Source: Methanolobus zinderi (GTDB lineage: Archaea; Halobacteriota; Methanosarcinia; Methanosarcinales; Methanosarcinaceae). From it: a stretch of 64,000 nucleotides of DNA. Made by a program: the position numbers and the translations under genes. Below the pieces are notes generated by a model, which worked only from the letters and a program-made list of their open reading frames with translations, made no database searches and was not told where the DNA came from. Location of the stretch: positions 62,001-126,000 of the forward strand of contig NZ_CP058215.1 of the NCBI RefSeq assembly GCF_013388255.1, read 5' to 3'. Shown here in pieces: positions 53,707 through 61,985 of the stretch. The first letter of the stretch is position 1. Each line of letters begins with the position of its first letter.

Positions 53707-53889
53707 TCAGTCAATCCTGAGATTCTGCCGCTGGGAGTAATCCTCAATAGTGCTATTTAATTTTTCTTCCAGATCCCTTGCTTCATCAAGGCTCAATTTC
53801 AGTATCTCTTCATCTTCACCATGGCTGATGGTTATACGTACACGTTTTCTTTCTATATCCACAACTATCTTGCGTTCTTCCTTTTCCAT
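53707..53889 (-). CDS. Hypothetical 60-residue protein between moaC and nnr
   Basis: The short acidic protein (EEILKLSLDEARDLEEKLNS) follows nnr by 2 bases and precedes moaC by 15 bases, all leftward, so it is a middle gene of a small operon. It has two beta strands (KIVVDIERKRVRITISHG) then a helix. I do not recognise the family. The compact spacing supports that it is translated. Confidence 0.6.
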   Translation of the reverse strand: MEKEERKIVVDIERKRVRITISHGEDEEILKLSLDEARDLEEKLNSTIEDYSQRQNLRID

Positions 53890-53891
53890 AT

Positions 53892-55367
53892 TTACAACCC
53901 CTTCATTACTTCGGTTATCTTTTCAATGATATCACTTGCAAGCAGACCCCAGCCCTTTTGTTCAAAGGCAAGATCGCCTGCCAGTCCGTTAATAAAGCAT
54001 CCACCACAAGCAGCATCCATTGCATCGTTTACCGCAAACAGTGCCCCGACGATCCCTGCGAGTATATCCCCGGTCCCGCCAACGGTCATGCCGGCATTTC
54101 CGGTACTGTTCAGCCTTACATTTTCCCCATCGGATACTATATCGGTACTTCCCTTAAGAAGTGTAACGACCCCTTTCTGTCCGGAGAATGCATTCACTGC
54201 ATCCTTTCTTTTCTCAGTTGTATCAGGAAGGCTGTCTTCTGCAAGTCTGGAGTACTCGGCTGCATGCGGCGTGATTATAATCTCTCCACCACCCTGCACA
54301 GGTAGTTCGAGCCTGTAGAGCCCGTCGGCATCCACCACCGCTTTTCTGGATTCGGCAAGGATACTGGCTACCGCTTCCAGGGTTTCCTTCTCCCTGCCCA
54401 GGCCCGGACCGATCACCACAACATCATGGGATTCCATGAGCTCACGTATCTTCGAGAGATGGTAGGGTCTTAAGAAATCCCCGGGCATGCGGGATACTAT
54501 GAAATTGGGAGAATATGACGATACGGTGTCTGCAACGCTCTCGGGGACTGCAATTGTCACGATATCAGCACCGGTCCTCAGGGCTGCCATGGCTGTGAAT
54601 ACCGGTGCCCCGAAATAGGGGCCTCCTCCTATTACAAGCACTCTTCCCGAATCTCCTTTGTGGGAAGTCGGACTTCTTCTTCGAAGACTGATAAGGTCTC
54701 CTTTTCCGACAAAATCCTCCGCATCCCTGCAAACCCCTATATCTATCACTTTTACTTCACCTGTGAATCGCCTGAGATCGGACGAGAGGAATTCTTTTTT
54801 CATGCGATGGAAAGTGAGAGTAAGTTCAGCGCTCACGCACTTACCCGGTACCTCAGCATCGGGGTTAAGGCCAGAAGGGATATCCACGGAGATAACAAAT
54901 TTCCCGGAATTGTTTATCAGGTCGATTGCCGTTGCTTCCGGCTCCCGCACAGAACCCCGGATACCCGAACCGAGCACCGCATCAACTATGATATCAGCTT
55001 CATCCCAGCCATCATATGATTTCAATTCCGAAGAGTCGGTAATTTCCATGATCTCACTGATGCCACTGTGACGGAGCAATGAGAAATTGCTTTGTGACTC
55101 TTCGGTCCTGATCCGGGACGGGCGTCCCAGGAGAAGAACTTTCACATTGTAGTTTTTTTTAATTGCCAGGTGTCTTGCAGCCACAAAGGCATCTCCACCG
55201 TTATTACCCCTGCCTGCAAGAAAAAGCACGGTCCCTGAATCCAGTCTTGAGCTGATCTCACGTGCAATTCCTGCACCTGCATTCTCCATCAGCTGCATGG
55301 GACTGAGTCCCAGATATGCACAATTGATATCGATGGCTTTCATACGGGAAAATGTGATAGCATCCAT
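53892..55367 (-). CDS. nnr: Bifunctional NAD(P)H-hydrate repair enzyme
   Basis: This 491-residue protein repairs hydrated NADH/NADPH. The N-terminal epimerase half (YjeF_N, about 1-215) has FLAGRGNNGGDAFVAARHLA and VDAVLGSGIRGSV. The C-terminal ADP/ATP-dependent dehydratase half (about 220-491) has RVLVIGGGPYFGAPVFTAMA, VVIGPGLGREKETLEAV, AVVDADGLYRLEL, TPHAAEYSRLAED and GTGDILAGIVGALFAV. It begins a leftward operon with the 60-codon gene and moaC. Confidence 0.95.
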   Translation of the reverse strand: MDAITFSRMKAIDINCAYLGLSPMQLMENAGAGIAREISSRLDSGTVLFLAGRGNNGGDAFVAARHLAIKKNYNVKVLLLGRPSRIRTEESQSNFSLLRHSGISEIMEITDSSELKSYDGWDEADIIVDAVLGSGIRGSVREPEATAIDLINNSGKFVISVDIPSGLNPDAEVPGKCVSAELTLTFHRMKKEFLSSDLRRFTGEVKVIDIGVCRDAEDFVGKGDLISLRRRSPTSHKGDSGRVLVIGGGPYFGAPVFTAMAALRTGADIVTIAVPESVADTVSSYSPNFIVSRMPGDFLRPYHLSKIRELMESHDVVVIGPGLGREKETLEAVASILAESRKAVVDADGLYRLELPVQGGGEIIITPHAAEYSRLAEDSLPDTTEKRKDAVNAFSGQKGVVTLLKGSTDIVSDGENVRLNSTGNAGMTVGGTGDILAGIVGALFAVNDAMDAACGGCFINGLAGDLAFEQKGWGLLASDIIEKITEVMKGL

Positions 55368-55572
55368 GGTGATCTGCCCTATCCGCAGCCAATACGCCGG
55401 GAACTCACAATATCTTTACCTGAAGATCTCCGAAAACTGAGTTTCGACCTGACATTAGTGCTGCCTTGCTTTGTTTTAATCCAGTTAAACTATAAGATTG
55501 AAAACACATAAAGTTTTAGCCAGTATCCTAAATCCTGTATGATCTGAATTCACAACAAAACCAGATCTCAAT

Positions 55573-56358
55573 TCAAACCTCAGTTACGGGCACAGACTTC
55601 TGTTTATAGTACTCAAACAGGTCACGGCCCCATCCAAGAGCCTCCTCTCCGTGAAGCACAAGTACCTTGTTATCAAAATCTCCGTCTTTAGTAAATAATC
55701 GGAGTAAAAAACAGTGATCGTTCTGTGAGAAGGAGAGCACATTTATATCCCCATCATACACGAATAAGCCACCATGTCTTTCAGTCACAAATGTATGCAG
55801 ATAATTATAATTGTCTGCTCTTAGCTTCTCGAAAAGTGCTCTGGTGATAATGAGTGAGATATCCACTCCGCAGTCCTTCCACTCGGTAATAAAGGATGAA
55901 TAATTGGGAAACAGGAAAGTAGTGAACGAAGTCACAGATTCTGACTCCATGGTCTTTTCCATAAAATCTCTGTTGATCTCGTAGATCTGAGAAATATCAG
56001 GTTCAAAGACTATGGAGCATTTAAGTTCATCCAGTCTTCCCATCAGATGTGATGGTATAAAACCCAGATCATGGGTGCCCCAGTAATCAATATTATCGCT
56101 CAGGGTGTCCACAAGATCAAGCAATGGAATTATCTCGGTGACCAGCAGTTTTCCAATAACTGTCAGCTCATAGGTATCAGCGTGGTGATCGATAAGGTTG
56201 TGCTCTTCCAGTATACGCATCTGTGGAAGCAGGGCCTGCCTTGTCGTATTAAGGGAAGTGAGGATGGATTCCATCTCCTGAGGACCATCTTTTAGCAAAA
56301 TAAGCAGATTCTTCCTCTTATCCGAAGCAAATATAACATCAAGCAGTTTCTTTTTCAC
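55573..56358 (-). CDS. Winged-helix transcriptional regulator, DUF1724 family (paralog)
   Basis: This 261-residue regulator is the paralog of the 525-1310 gene: winged helix-turn-helix (LTSLNTTRQALLPQMRILEE, near 35-55), then the DUF1724 domain (HDLGFIPSHLMGRLDELKCS, FEPDISQIYEINRDFMEKTM, VLSFSQNDHCFLLRLFTKDG). Both share the GWG-x-D-x-F-x-YY end. Regulators of this family control methyltransferase and energy-metabolism genes in Methanosarcina, but the target here is unknown. The 532-bp region upstream probably holds its promoter and that of the divergent DHH gene. Confidence 0.85.
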   Translation of the reverse strand: MKKKLLDVIFASDKRKNLLILLKDGPQEMESILTSLNTTRQALLPQMRILEEHNLIDHHADTYELTVIGKLLVTEIIPLLDLVDTLSDNIDYWGTHDLGFIPSHLMGRLDELKCSIVFEPDISQIYEINRDFMEKTMESESVTSFTTFLFPNYSSFITEWKDCGVDISLIITRALFEKLRADNYNYLHTFVTERHGGLFVYDGDINVLSFSQNDHCFLLRLFTKDGDFDNKVLVLHGEEALGWGRDLFEYYKQKSVPVTEV

Positions 56359-56890
56359 CTAAATTCCATCCTGTTTAAAATAAATGATCTAAATCCGCTA
56401 CCTGATATAAGAGCTCACTGATAATTACAAGCTTATTATTTAGAATATTTAATTACAGATTAATATATTGATGCCAGATCTTTGAAGTGAGCAATTTACA
56501 AATCAGACATTTGCAGGTTCCCATATTTTGATTTAGTGTTGTTCATACCCATGATTCGCGGGGTTTGATATACACTTTTTTTATTTAACCTGAACCTTGC
56601 ATAAAATTGAATGTAAAGGTAAAAGACTGCACAAAACTAAGTTCAGCCAGGGCTCATTATTAGACCATTATTGAAATTTCAGTCGCCTTAAAAAAATAGC
56701 AATCCTTGATGAGAACATGAGCTAAAGCTAGTTTATAATGTATCAGGCACCTGAATTGCCGGACATAAGCCTGTAAGATAACTATTTATCCCTTGATAAG
56801 CATCATCCTATTTATCGAGCAAATGCCGTTTTCTTTTACCGCAATTCTTTAAATATATAAAACGGATTCTAGACAAATGGAGGTAATCTT
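56359..56890. other. Non-coding divergent promoter region
   Basis: This 532-bp AT-rich stretch has frequent stops in all frames I checked and no convincing hairpin. It separates the DUF1724 regulator (leftward) and the RCK-DHH gene (rightward). Only the TATA-like sequence near 56849-56863 was assigned. Confidence 0.4.
56849..56863 (+). promoter_or_regulatory. TATA promoter of the RCK-DHH gene
   Basis: TTTAAATATATAAAA is a strong archaeal TATA box. A transcription start 25 bases on would be near 56878-56885, almost at the ribosome-binding site GGAGGT (56879-56884), so the mRNA leader would be very short. The gene has no ATG/GTG/TTG start at the expected place. Confidence 0.5.
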
Positions 56891-58360
56891 ATTAACGCCG
56901 TTGCAAAAGAGGTCAGTGCAACAGATAGAGTAAAGATAAAACCCACATATCTCATACTTGGAAGTGGGAGTTTCGGTTTTGCGCTGGCTAAAGAGCTCAG
57001 GGAACTTGATAAGGACCTGATCATCGTCGATAAGGATTCACAAAAAGTGGAAACACTACGTGACGAAGCCTATGAAGCAATTGTTGGTGACGTAAGCGAC
57101 CCGACACTTATCGACAGAATAAACACGAAGAACCTTGCCGGCATACTGATCCTGAGTTCCGATCCCGAAGCTAACAAGGCGGCTCTCGAGAATATAAGAA
57201 AGAAGGTCCCCAGGGACGTTTATTGTGTTGCAAGAGCTCCTGATGTAATCAACATGCAGGAGATGGAGACAATGGGTGCGGACCTTGTGATCATGCCGCC
57301 GAGAATGGTTGCCAAATCCCTTTCAAGGTCGCTCGAGCGTGCAGAAGGACTTAGACGCGGTAACAAGCTCACACAGTGGTTCGAGGGCATGAGAGGCAAA
57401 AAGCTTGCCATTGTTGTCCATGATAATCCGGACCCTGATGCCATAGCTGGTGCACTGGGTCTTATGGCAATAGCTCATGCCTATGATGTTATAGCTGACA
57501 TAATATATCACGGAGAGATCGGGCACCAGGAGAACAAGGCTTTTGTGAATCTGCTGGACATCGACCTGTACAGGATAGAAGACGTCGAACTGGAAAGCTA
57601 TGAAAAGATAGCCCTTATAGACTGTGCGGTCCCGGGAGCTAACAATCCGCTACCTCAGAATACCAGTATAGGTATTATTATTGATCATCACCCTATCACA
57701 GATGCTGAAATTGATGCGGAGTTCCTCGACATACGTCCGCATGTAGGTGCATCCTCAACTATTGTCACCAAATACCTGCAGGAGCTGGACATTGATATTG
57801 ACAGCAGCCTCGCAACGGCCCTACTCTATGGTATCAGGACCGATACCCTGGACTTTAAGAGGAATACCGATTCTGCCGACCTTTCGGCTGCATCATACCT
57901 CTACCCGCTCTCAGACCATGACGTACTGGACCAGCTCGAACGGCCTTCTATGTCGATCGAGACACTGGATGTACTGGGAGAAGCTATCAATAACAGGCAG
58001 GTGACCGGAAGTTATCTGCTTTCCAACGTGGGAAGTATCCGTGACAGGGATACTCTGCCACAGGCTGCAGATTACCTGCTGAACCTCGAGGGGATCTCAA
58101 CTACACTGGTCTTCGGAGTGAGCGATGACAAGATATTCATTTCCGGCAGAAGCAACGATATCCGTGTAAACCTGGGAGATGTTATAAAACGTGCCTTCGG
58201 AGAAGATGCCGGAGGAGGACATGCCAATGCGGCTGCCGCACAGATCGACCTCGGGCTTTTCAGCTCGGCAAAGGACAGGCAAACCCTGTTGAGACTTGTC
58301 AACGAAGCTGTAGTGAAGCGATTCCTGGGTGCAGTAGGCGTGGAAGAGAACGACGAGTAG
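56891..58360 (+). CDS. RCK-N/DHH-DHHA1 phosphoesterase, probable ATT start
   Basis: The 489-residue protein starts with a TrkA/RCK nucleotide-binding domain (about residues 15-140, YLILGSGSFGFALAKELREL, DKDLIIVDKDSQKVETLRDE) and continues with DHH (VVHDNPDPDAIAGALGLMAI, LIDCAVPG, IGIIIDHHPITD) and DHHA1 (GGGHANAAAAQID). DHH-DHHA1 enzymes hydrolyse nanoRNA or cyclic dinucleotides; the RCK domain suggests ligand control, so c-di-AMP phosphodiesterase is a candidate role. The coding frame begins well before the first GTG at 57047. Between the stop at 56870 and 57047 the frame has no ATG/GTG/TTG; ATT 56891, 6 bases after GGAGGT, is the likely start. Confidence 0.85.
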   Translation: MNAVAKEVSATDRVKIKPTYLILGSGSFGFALAKELRELDKDLIIVDKDSQKVETLRDEAYEAIVGDVSDPTLIDRINTKNLAGILILSSDPEANKAALENIRKKVPRDVYCVARAPDVINMQEMETMGADLVIMPPRMVAKSLSRSLERAEGLRRGNKLTQWFEGMRGKKLAIVVHDNPDPDAIAGALGLMAIAHAYDVIADIIYHGEIGHQENKAFVNLLDIDLYRIEDVELESYEKIALIDCAVPGANNPLPQNTSIGIIIDHHPITDAEIDAEFLDIRPHVGASSTIVTKYLQELDIDIDSSLATALLYGIRTDTLDFKRNTDSADLSAASYLYPLSDHDVLDQLERPSMSIETLDVLGEAINNRQVTGSYLLSNVGSIRDRDTLPQAADYLLNLEGISTTLVFGVSDDKIFISGRSNDIRVNLGDVIKRAFGEDAGGGHANAAAAQIDLGLFSSAKDRQTLLRLVNEAVVKRFLGAVGVEENDE

Positions 58361-58776
58361 GCTCTTCCAGCAATCTTTTTTAATTCTTTTTTCTATTTTC
58401 AGCAAGCAGCGCAGATACAGTACATAATGTACATAAGATAATATCTAATTGATAATATACTACATAGAATAGCTATTTGAGGACCCAGGTCAGCAAAGAG
58501 CATATTTCAAAACGGCATCACAGGAGAGCTTGCAAAAGCAAAACCTAATGATTTTATCATATTCCTGCAGTAACCAGTATTTAAATAAAGGTAAATAAAG
58601 GTGGCAGGATCTTTTAGTAATAGGATTACACCCTGAAACCTGGATATCTTTCCCGGCTACAGGAATTGCTGAATCGCACATAAATGAACCACAGATTCAA
58701 AAACAGCAACATCCTGCAATATTATGCATTTTTATGATTGGATAATACATCACAGAGACATAAATCATACAGATTC

Positions 58777-58896
58777 ATGTACAAACATAAACGCATCGAC
58801 TGTGATCAGAATAAAGTAAGCAGTTTCATAAGAAATATGTCGCCTATGTATGAGACATATGACCAATACATAGAACTGAAACCCCCGGAAGAATAA
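58777..58896 (+). CDS. Possible 39-residue ORF or gene remnant
   Basis: An ATG at 58777 opens a 39-codon frame whose residues look protein-like (MYKHKRIDCDQNKVSSFIRN, then MSPMYETYDQYIELKPPEE) and that extends upstream without a stop to about 58738. There is no good ribosome-binding site. I do not recognise it. It is listed only because sequence composition suggests past or present coding. Confidence 0.25.
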   Translation: MYKHKRIDCDQNKVSSFIRNMSPMYETYDQYIELKPPEE

Positions 58897-58984
58897 AAGT
58901 ATGAATGCTGCATCAGAGAGGTAAAATAAGAATCAGCCATACAATAAAACCAATGCCTGCAACCCGTATTAAAGGAGCATACAA

Positions 58985-59191
58985 ATCATACTCAGAATAA
59001 TAGGAAGTACTTTTCAGATCGGAGAAAAAATCCAATTAGAAATACAAAACAGATTCAAGCTTCCAGGGAGATCATATTCTGCAAAAGCAGTGACTTTAGA
59101 CACAGTACAGACAATTCCACACAGACATATTAATGAAAAAAATCATAAGGCAATCTTTGTACTGCTCGATGATACTAAAATTGAAGCTTAA
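58985..59191 (+). CDS. Possible 68-residue ORF with a non-canonical start
   Basis: The frame is open from a TAA at 58970 to a TAA at 59189 and contains no ATG or TTG; its only GTG is internal. AAAGGAG (58971-58977) is 7 bases before an ATC at 58985 and 10 before ATA 58988. The product is well-mixed in composition (IGSTFQIGEKIQLEIQNRFK, AKAVTLDTVQTIPHRHINEK, NHKAIFVLLDDTKIEA). It could use a rare ATC/ATA start or be the 3' end of a lost gene. No family recognised. Confidence 0.35.
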   Translation: MILRIIGSTFQIGEKIQLEIQNRFKLPGRSYSAKAVTLDTVQTIPHRHINEKNHKAIFVLLDDTKIEA

Positions 59192-59414
59192 ATAATAACA
59201 CAGTCCCGGTCATGCATACTGATTAAACCGATAATATACAAAATAGAATATATTTAAAAATAATCATAATTGAATGAATTTGATAAATAATATTCGATCC
59301 GGAACAAATTTTCCCCTGCCTTATTTTACAGATAACAAACACGTTCATCCCCGATTACCTGCTGCAGAATACCGGCAATAAGTCCTTATACCAATTTCAC
59401 TTAAGAGCAGTGAA

Positions 59415-60137
59415 ATGAATACCAGACTGAAAGAACTCCTCATAAAAAGCCTTCAGGGAGAACTTGAGGCTGCAAAAAGTATAGATCCGGAGGAGATTGC
59501 ATCACAGATATGCGATATTGGATTTTCCTGTAATATGTGTGGCAAATGCTGCAGGAGAGAAGACGGAGATAATACCGTAATTGTGAATCCTGCAGAGATA
59601 GAACTCATATCTGAACACACAGGTTTTGAACAGGAAAAAGTCGCAGTGCCACTTACAGATTACCAGGGAGCCCTTCCTGACAGAAAATATCTCGAAGACA
59701 ACAGGGAACTTATTGATGCAGAAGGCAATTTCCATACATTCGGATGGAAGATATGCCAGAAGGAAAACGGAGACTGCAGCTTCATCCGGGAAAGAGGAGA
59801 TAACCGCTGTAGTATATACAAAGTGCGGCCAATGCTGTGCAGCACATACCCGTTCTACATGCAGGAGGGAGAACTGAGAATATCGGAATGTGCAGGGATA
59901 GGAAATCCCATTTCAGTCAGTAAGAGCCGCAAACTTGCGGAAGAAGTACTCTTAAGATATATCTCAGAGATAGAGGAGACTCTACTACTCTACGAAAGAT
60001 ACGAAGGATTCCGCACAGGACCTGAAAATCTTAATAAGGCATTTGAGAATATACTGGAAGGTATTATTAACTATATAGTACATGATAGCAGAGGAAGTCA
60101 CAGGACTGCCATCAGACAGGAAAAGATCATCGATTGA
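59415..60137 (+). CDS. YkgJ-family cysteine-cluster protein
   Basis: The 240-residue protein has the YkgJ (CxxCxxCC) zinc/iron-binding motif in FSCNMCGKCCRRED, a GWKICQKENGDCSFI segment and the CSIYKVRPMLCSTYPF motif. It is followed by an extended C-terminal helix (KSRKLAEEVLLRYISEIEET). Family members bind metal clusters but functions are not well defined. It precedes leuC by 36 bases on the same strand. An ATG start at 59415 is clear. Confidence 0.85.
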   Translation: MNTRLKELLIKSLQGELEAAKSIDPEEIASQICDIGFSCNMCGKCCRREDGDNTVIVNPAEIELISEHTGFEQEKVAVPLTDYQGALPDRKYLEDNRELIDAEGNFHTFGWKICQKENGDCSFIRERGDNRCSIYKVRPMLCSTYPFYMQEGELRISECAGIGNPISVSKSRKLAEEVLLRYISEIEETLLLYERYEGFRTGPENLNKAFENILEGIINYIVHDSRGSHRTAIRQEKIID

Positions 60138-60173
60138 TATAATTATACAGACTAAATTTGTAAAGTGATTACC

Positions 60174-61457
60174 ATGTCCACCACTGACCAAGCAATGACA
60201 ATCTCCGAGAAGATATTTTCGAAGGCTTCCGGAAAGACCGTAAAAGCCGGAGAATTCGTACTGGCCAACATAGACAGGGCAATGACCCATGATATCACAG
60301 GACCTCTTGCGGTCGAAGGTTTCTACGAGATCATGAGGGACAAGGAAGAGAAGAAGGTATGGGACCCCAGCAAGATAGTTATCCTCTTTGACCATCAGGT
60401 TCCCGCCGACTCACTGAATGCCGCTGCAAACCACACCATGCTCAGAAAATTTGCAAAGGAGCAGGGCATCATCAATTATGACGTGTATGAGGGAGTCTGT
60501 CACCAGGTAATGCCTGAAAAGGGTCATGTCAAACCAGGAGACCTGGTAGTGGGTTCTGATTCACACACCTGCGCCTACGGTTCACTCGGTGCATTCTCAA
60601 CAGGCATCGGTTCAACTGATATGGCTGCGGTGTTTGCATCCGGAAAGCTCTGGTTCAAGGTACCCGAGACCATCAGGTTTGAGGTCAACGGAAAGCTCCA
60701 GAAGAATGTGTACTCCAAGGACGTAATCCTCCACCTCATAGGAGATGTGGGTGCCGAGGGAGCAAGATACCAGGCAGCCGAATATGCAGGCTCGACCGTC
60801 AGGACAATGCCTATCTCCGAACGTATGACAGTTTCCAACATGGCAATCGAGATGGGAGGCAAGGCAGGAATCATCGAGGCAGACGAGGTAACAGAGAAGT
60901 ACCTGCAGGAACGCATCCCTGACTTTAAACTCGACCCGCACTGGAAATCCGATGAGGGTGCTGTCTACTCCGAGGTAAGGGAGTACGACGTCAGCAAACT
61001 CGAACCACAGGTGGCCTGCCCGCACAATGTGGACAATGTGAAGCCCGTCGGAGAGGTGGAAGGTACCAAGGTGGACCAGATATTCGTGGGTTCCTGTACC
61101 AACGGCAGGTTCGAGGATATCGAGGTCGTTGCAAAGATGATGGGTGACGAACCTGTTGCAAAGGACGTGAGACTTCTGATCATACCCGCCTCCAGGACGG
61201 AGTACATGAAGGTACTGAAGGCAGGATATATCGAGCAGTTCATGGAAGCCGGTGCGATCGTCGAATCACCATGCTGTGGTCCATGTATGGGCGGATCCTT
61301 CGGACTTCTCGGTGACGGAGAAGTGGGACTTGCAACATCCAACCGTAACTTCAAGGGACGGGAAGGAAGTCCGCAGTCCTTTGTGTATCTGAGCTCACCT
61401 GCAACAGCAGCAGCTTCAGCACTTACCGGCGAGATCACAGACCCGAGAAAGATATAA
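60174..61457 (+). CDS. leuC: 3-Isopropylmalate dehydratase large subunit (or homoaconitase-type)
   Basis: The 427-residue protein belongs to the aconitase/IPMI large subunit family; with LeuD it isomerises isopropylmalate in leucine synthesis. The iron-sulfur ligands are in [11 protein letters not shown] and [33 protein letters not shown] and [15 protein letters not shown] are active-site regions. Methanogens also have a homoaconitase for coenzyme B; the AMTHDITGP and [10 protein letters not shown] patterns fit the LeuC side better, but this is not certain. No small subunit is adjacent. The start is ATG 60174; GTG 60165 is an alternative. Confidence 0.88.
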   Translation: MSTTDQAMTISEKIFSKASGKTVKAGEFVLANIDRAMTHDITGPLAVEGFYEIMRDKEEKKVWDPSKIVILFDHQVPADSLNAAANHTMLRKFAKEQGIINYDVYEGVCHQVMPEKGHVKPGDLVVGSDSHTCAYGSLGAFSTGIGSTDMAAVFASGKLWFKVPETIRFEVNGKLQKNVYSKDVILHLIGDVGAEGARYQAAEYAGSTVRTMPISERMTVSNMAIEMGGKAGIIEADEVTEKYLQERIPDFKLDPHWKSDEGAVYSEVREYDVSKLEPQVACPHNVDNVKPVGEVEGTKVDQIFVGSCTNGRFEDIEVVAKMMGDEPVAKDVRLLIIPASRTEYMKVLKAGYIEQFMEAGAIVESPCCGPCMGGSFGLLGDGEVGLATSNRNFKGREGSPQSFVYLSSPATAAASALTGEITDPRKI

Positions 61458-61529
61458 GCCTCTTCTGCTTCATCTTTCTTTGAAAGGGGACCAAAACAAT
61501 TATATGATAAAATTAATATGATACTTTTA

Positions 61530-61584
61530 GACGTTGGATTACCAACACAGTCCCGTCATATTGTGTAGGATTACAGCCAACGTC
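61530..61584 (+). ncRNA. Two-stem hairpin-forming element upstream of hisE
   Basis: GACGTTGG (61530-61537) pairs perfectly with CCAACGTC (61577-61584). Inside, ACACA (61545-61549) pairs with TGTGT (61562-61566), leaving internal loops rich in GGATTAC, which occurs on both sides. A TATA-like TTATATGATA near 61499-61508 sits about 27 bases upstream, so a transcript could begin at the first stem. It may be the hisE leader or an independent small RNA. It lacks a clear kink-turn or ACA box. Confidence 0.4.
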
Positions 61585-61661
61585 ACCATACTATTTTTCG
61601 ATAATACCAGACCACAGATAAGCATAAATGAGATATGTCCGTATCTGGTCGCAGGAGAATA

Positions 61662-61964
61662 ATGATGTCTGACACAGACCTTTCTATACTTAATGAGCTA
61701 TTTGACGTAATTCTCGACCGTAAGAACAACCCAGTTGAGAGTTCCTATGTATGCTCTCTGCTGGACCACAGGAAGGGTATCGACAAGATACTCGAAAAAG
61801 TGGGAGAGGAATCCATCGAGACGATACTTGCAGTAAAGGGAAACAAAAAAGAAGAGATCATCTATGAGTCCTCAGACCTGCTTTTCCATCTTCTGGTCAT
61901 GTTTGTGGCAGAGGGCATCACCCTTGATGAAATAGCGGAAGAGCTCAGGAAAAGAAGAAAATAA
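61662..61964 (+). CDS. hisE: Phosphoribosyl-ATP diphosphatase
   Basis: HisE removes pyrophosphate from phosphoribosyl-ATP in histidine synthesis. The 100-residue protein has the MazG-like pattern: [40 protein letters not shown] and [14 protein letters not shown]. The ATG at 61662 follows CAGGAG; ATG 61665 is an equal choice. A hairpin element lies in its leader. It stands alone, apart from hisF in this window. Confidence 0.93.
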   Translation: MMSDTDLSILNELFDVILDRKNNPVESSYVCSLLDHRKGIDKILEKVGEESIETILAVKGNKKEEIIYESSDLLFHLLVMFVAEGITLDEIAEELRKRRK

Positions 61965-61985
61965 AAAAGATACTTTTTAAGTATC

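Larger units (their letters stand above)
58361..59414. other. AT-rich 1-kb gap between DHH and YkgJ genes
   Basis: This is the longest gap in the window. It holds a tandem 10-bp repeat (TAAATAAAGG twice, 58582-58601), two possible short reading frames described separately and several stop-rich stretches. No rRNA, tRNA or transposase is seen. It may contain degraded genes or small RNAs. Confidence 0.4.

Noticed and set aside
58490-58681. 63-codon leftward frame in the 1-kb gap
   Set aside because: It has poor composition, no ribosome-binding site and no recognisable motif.
61530-61600. H/ACA guide RNA
   Set aside because: Outer stem and internal loop fit superficially, but there is no kink-turn in the upper stem and no ACA at the right distance.
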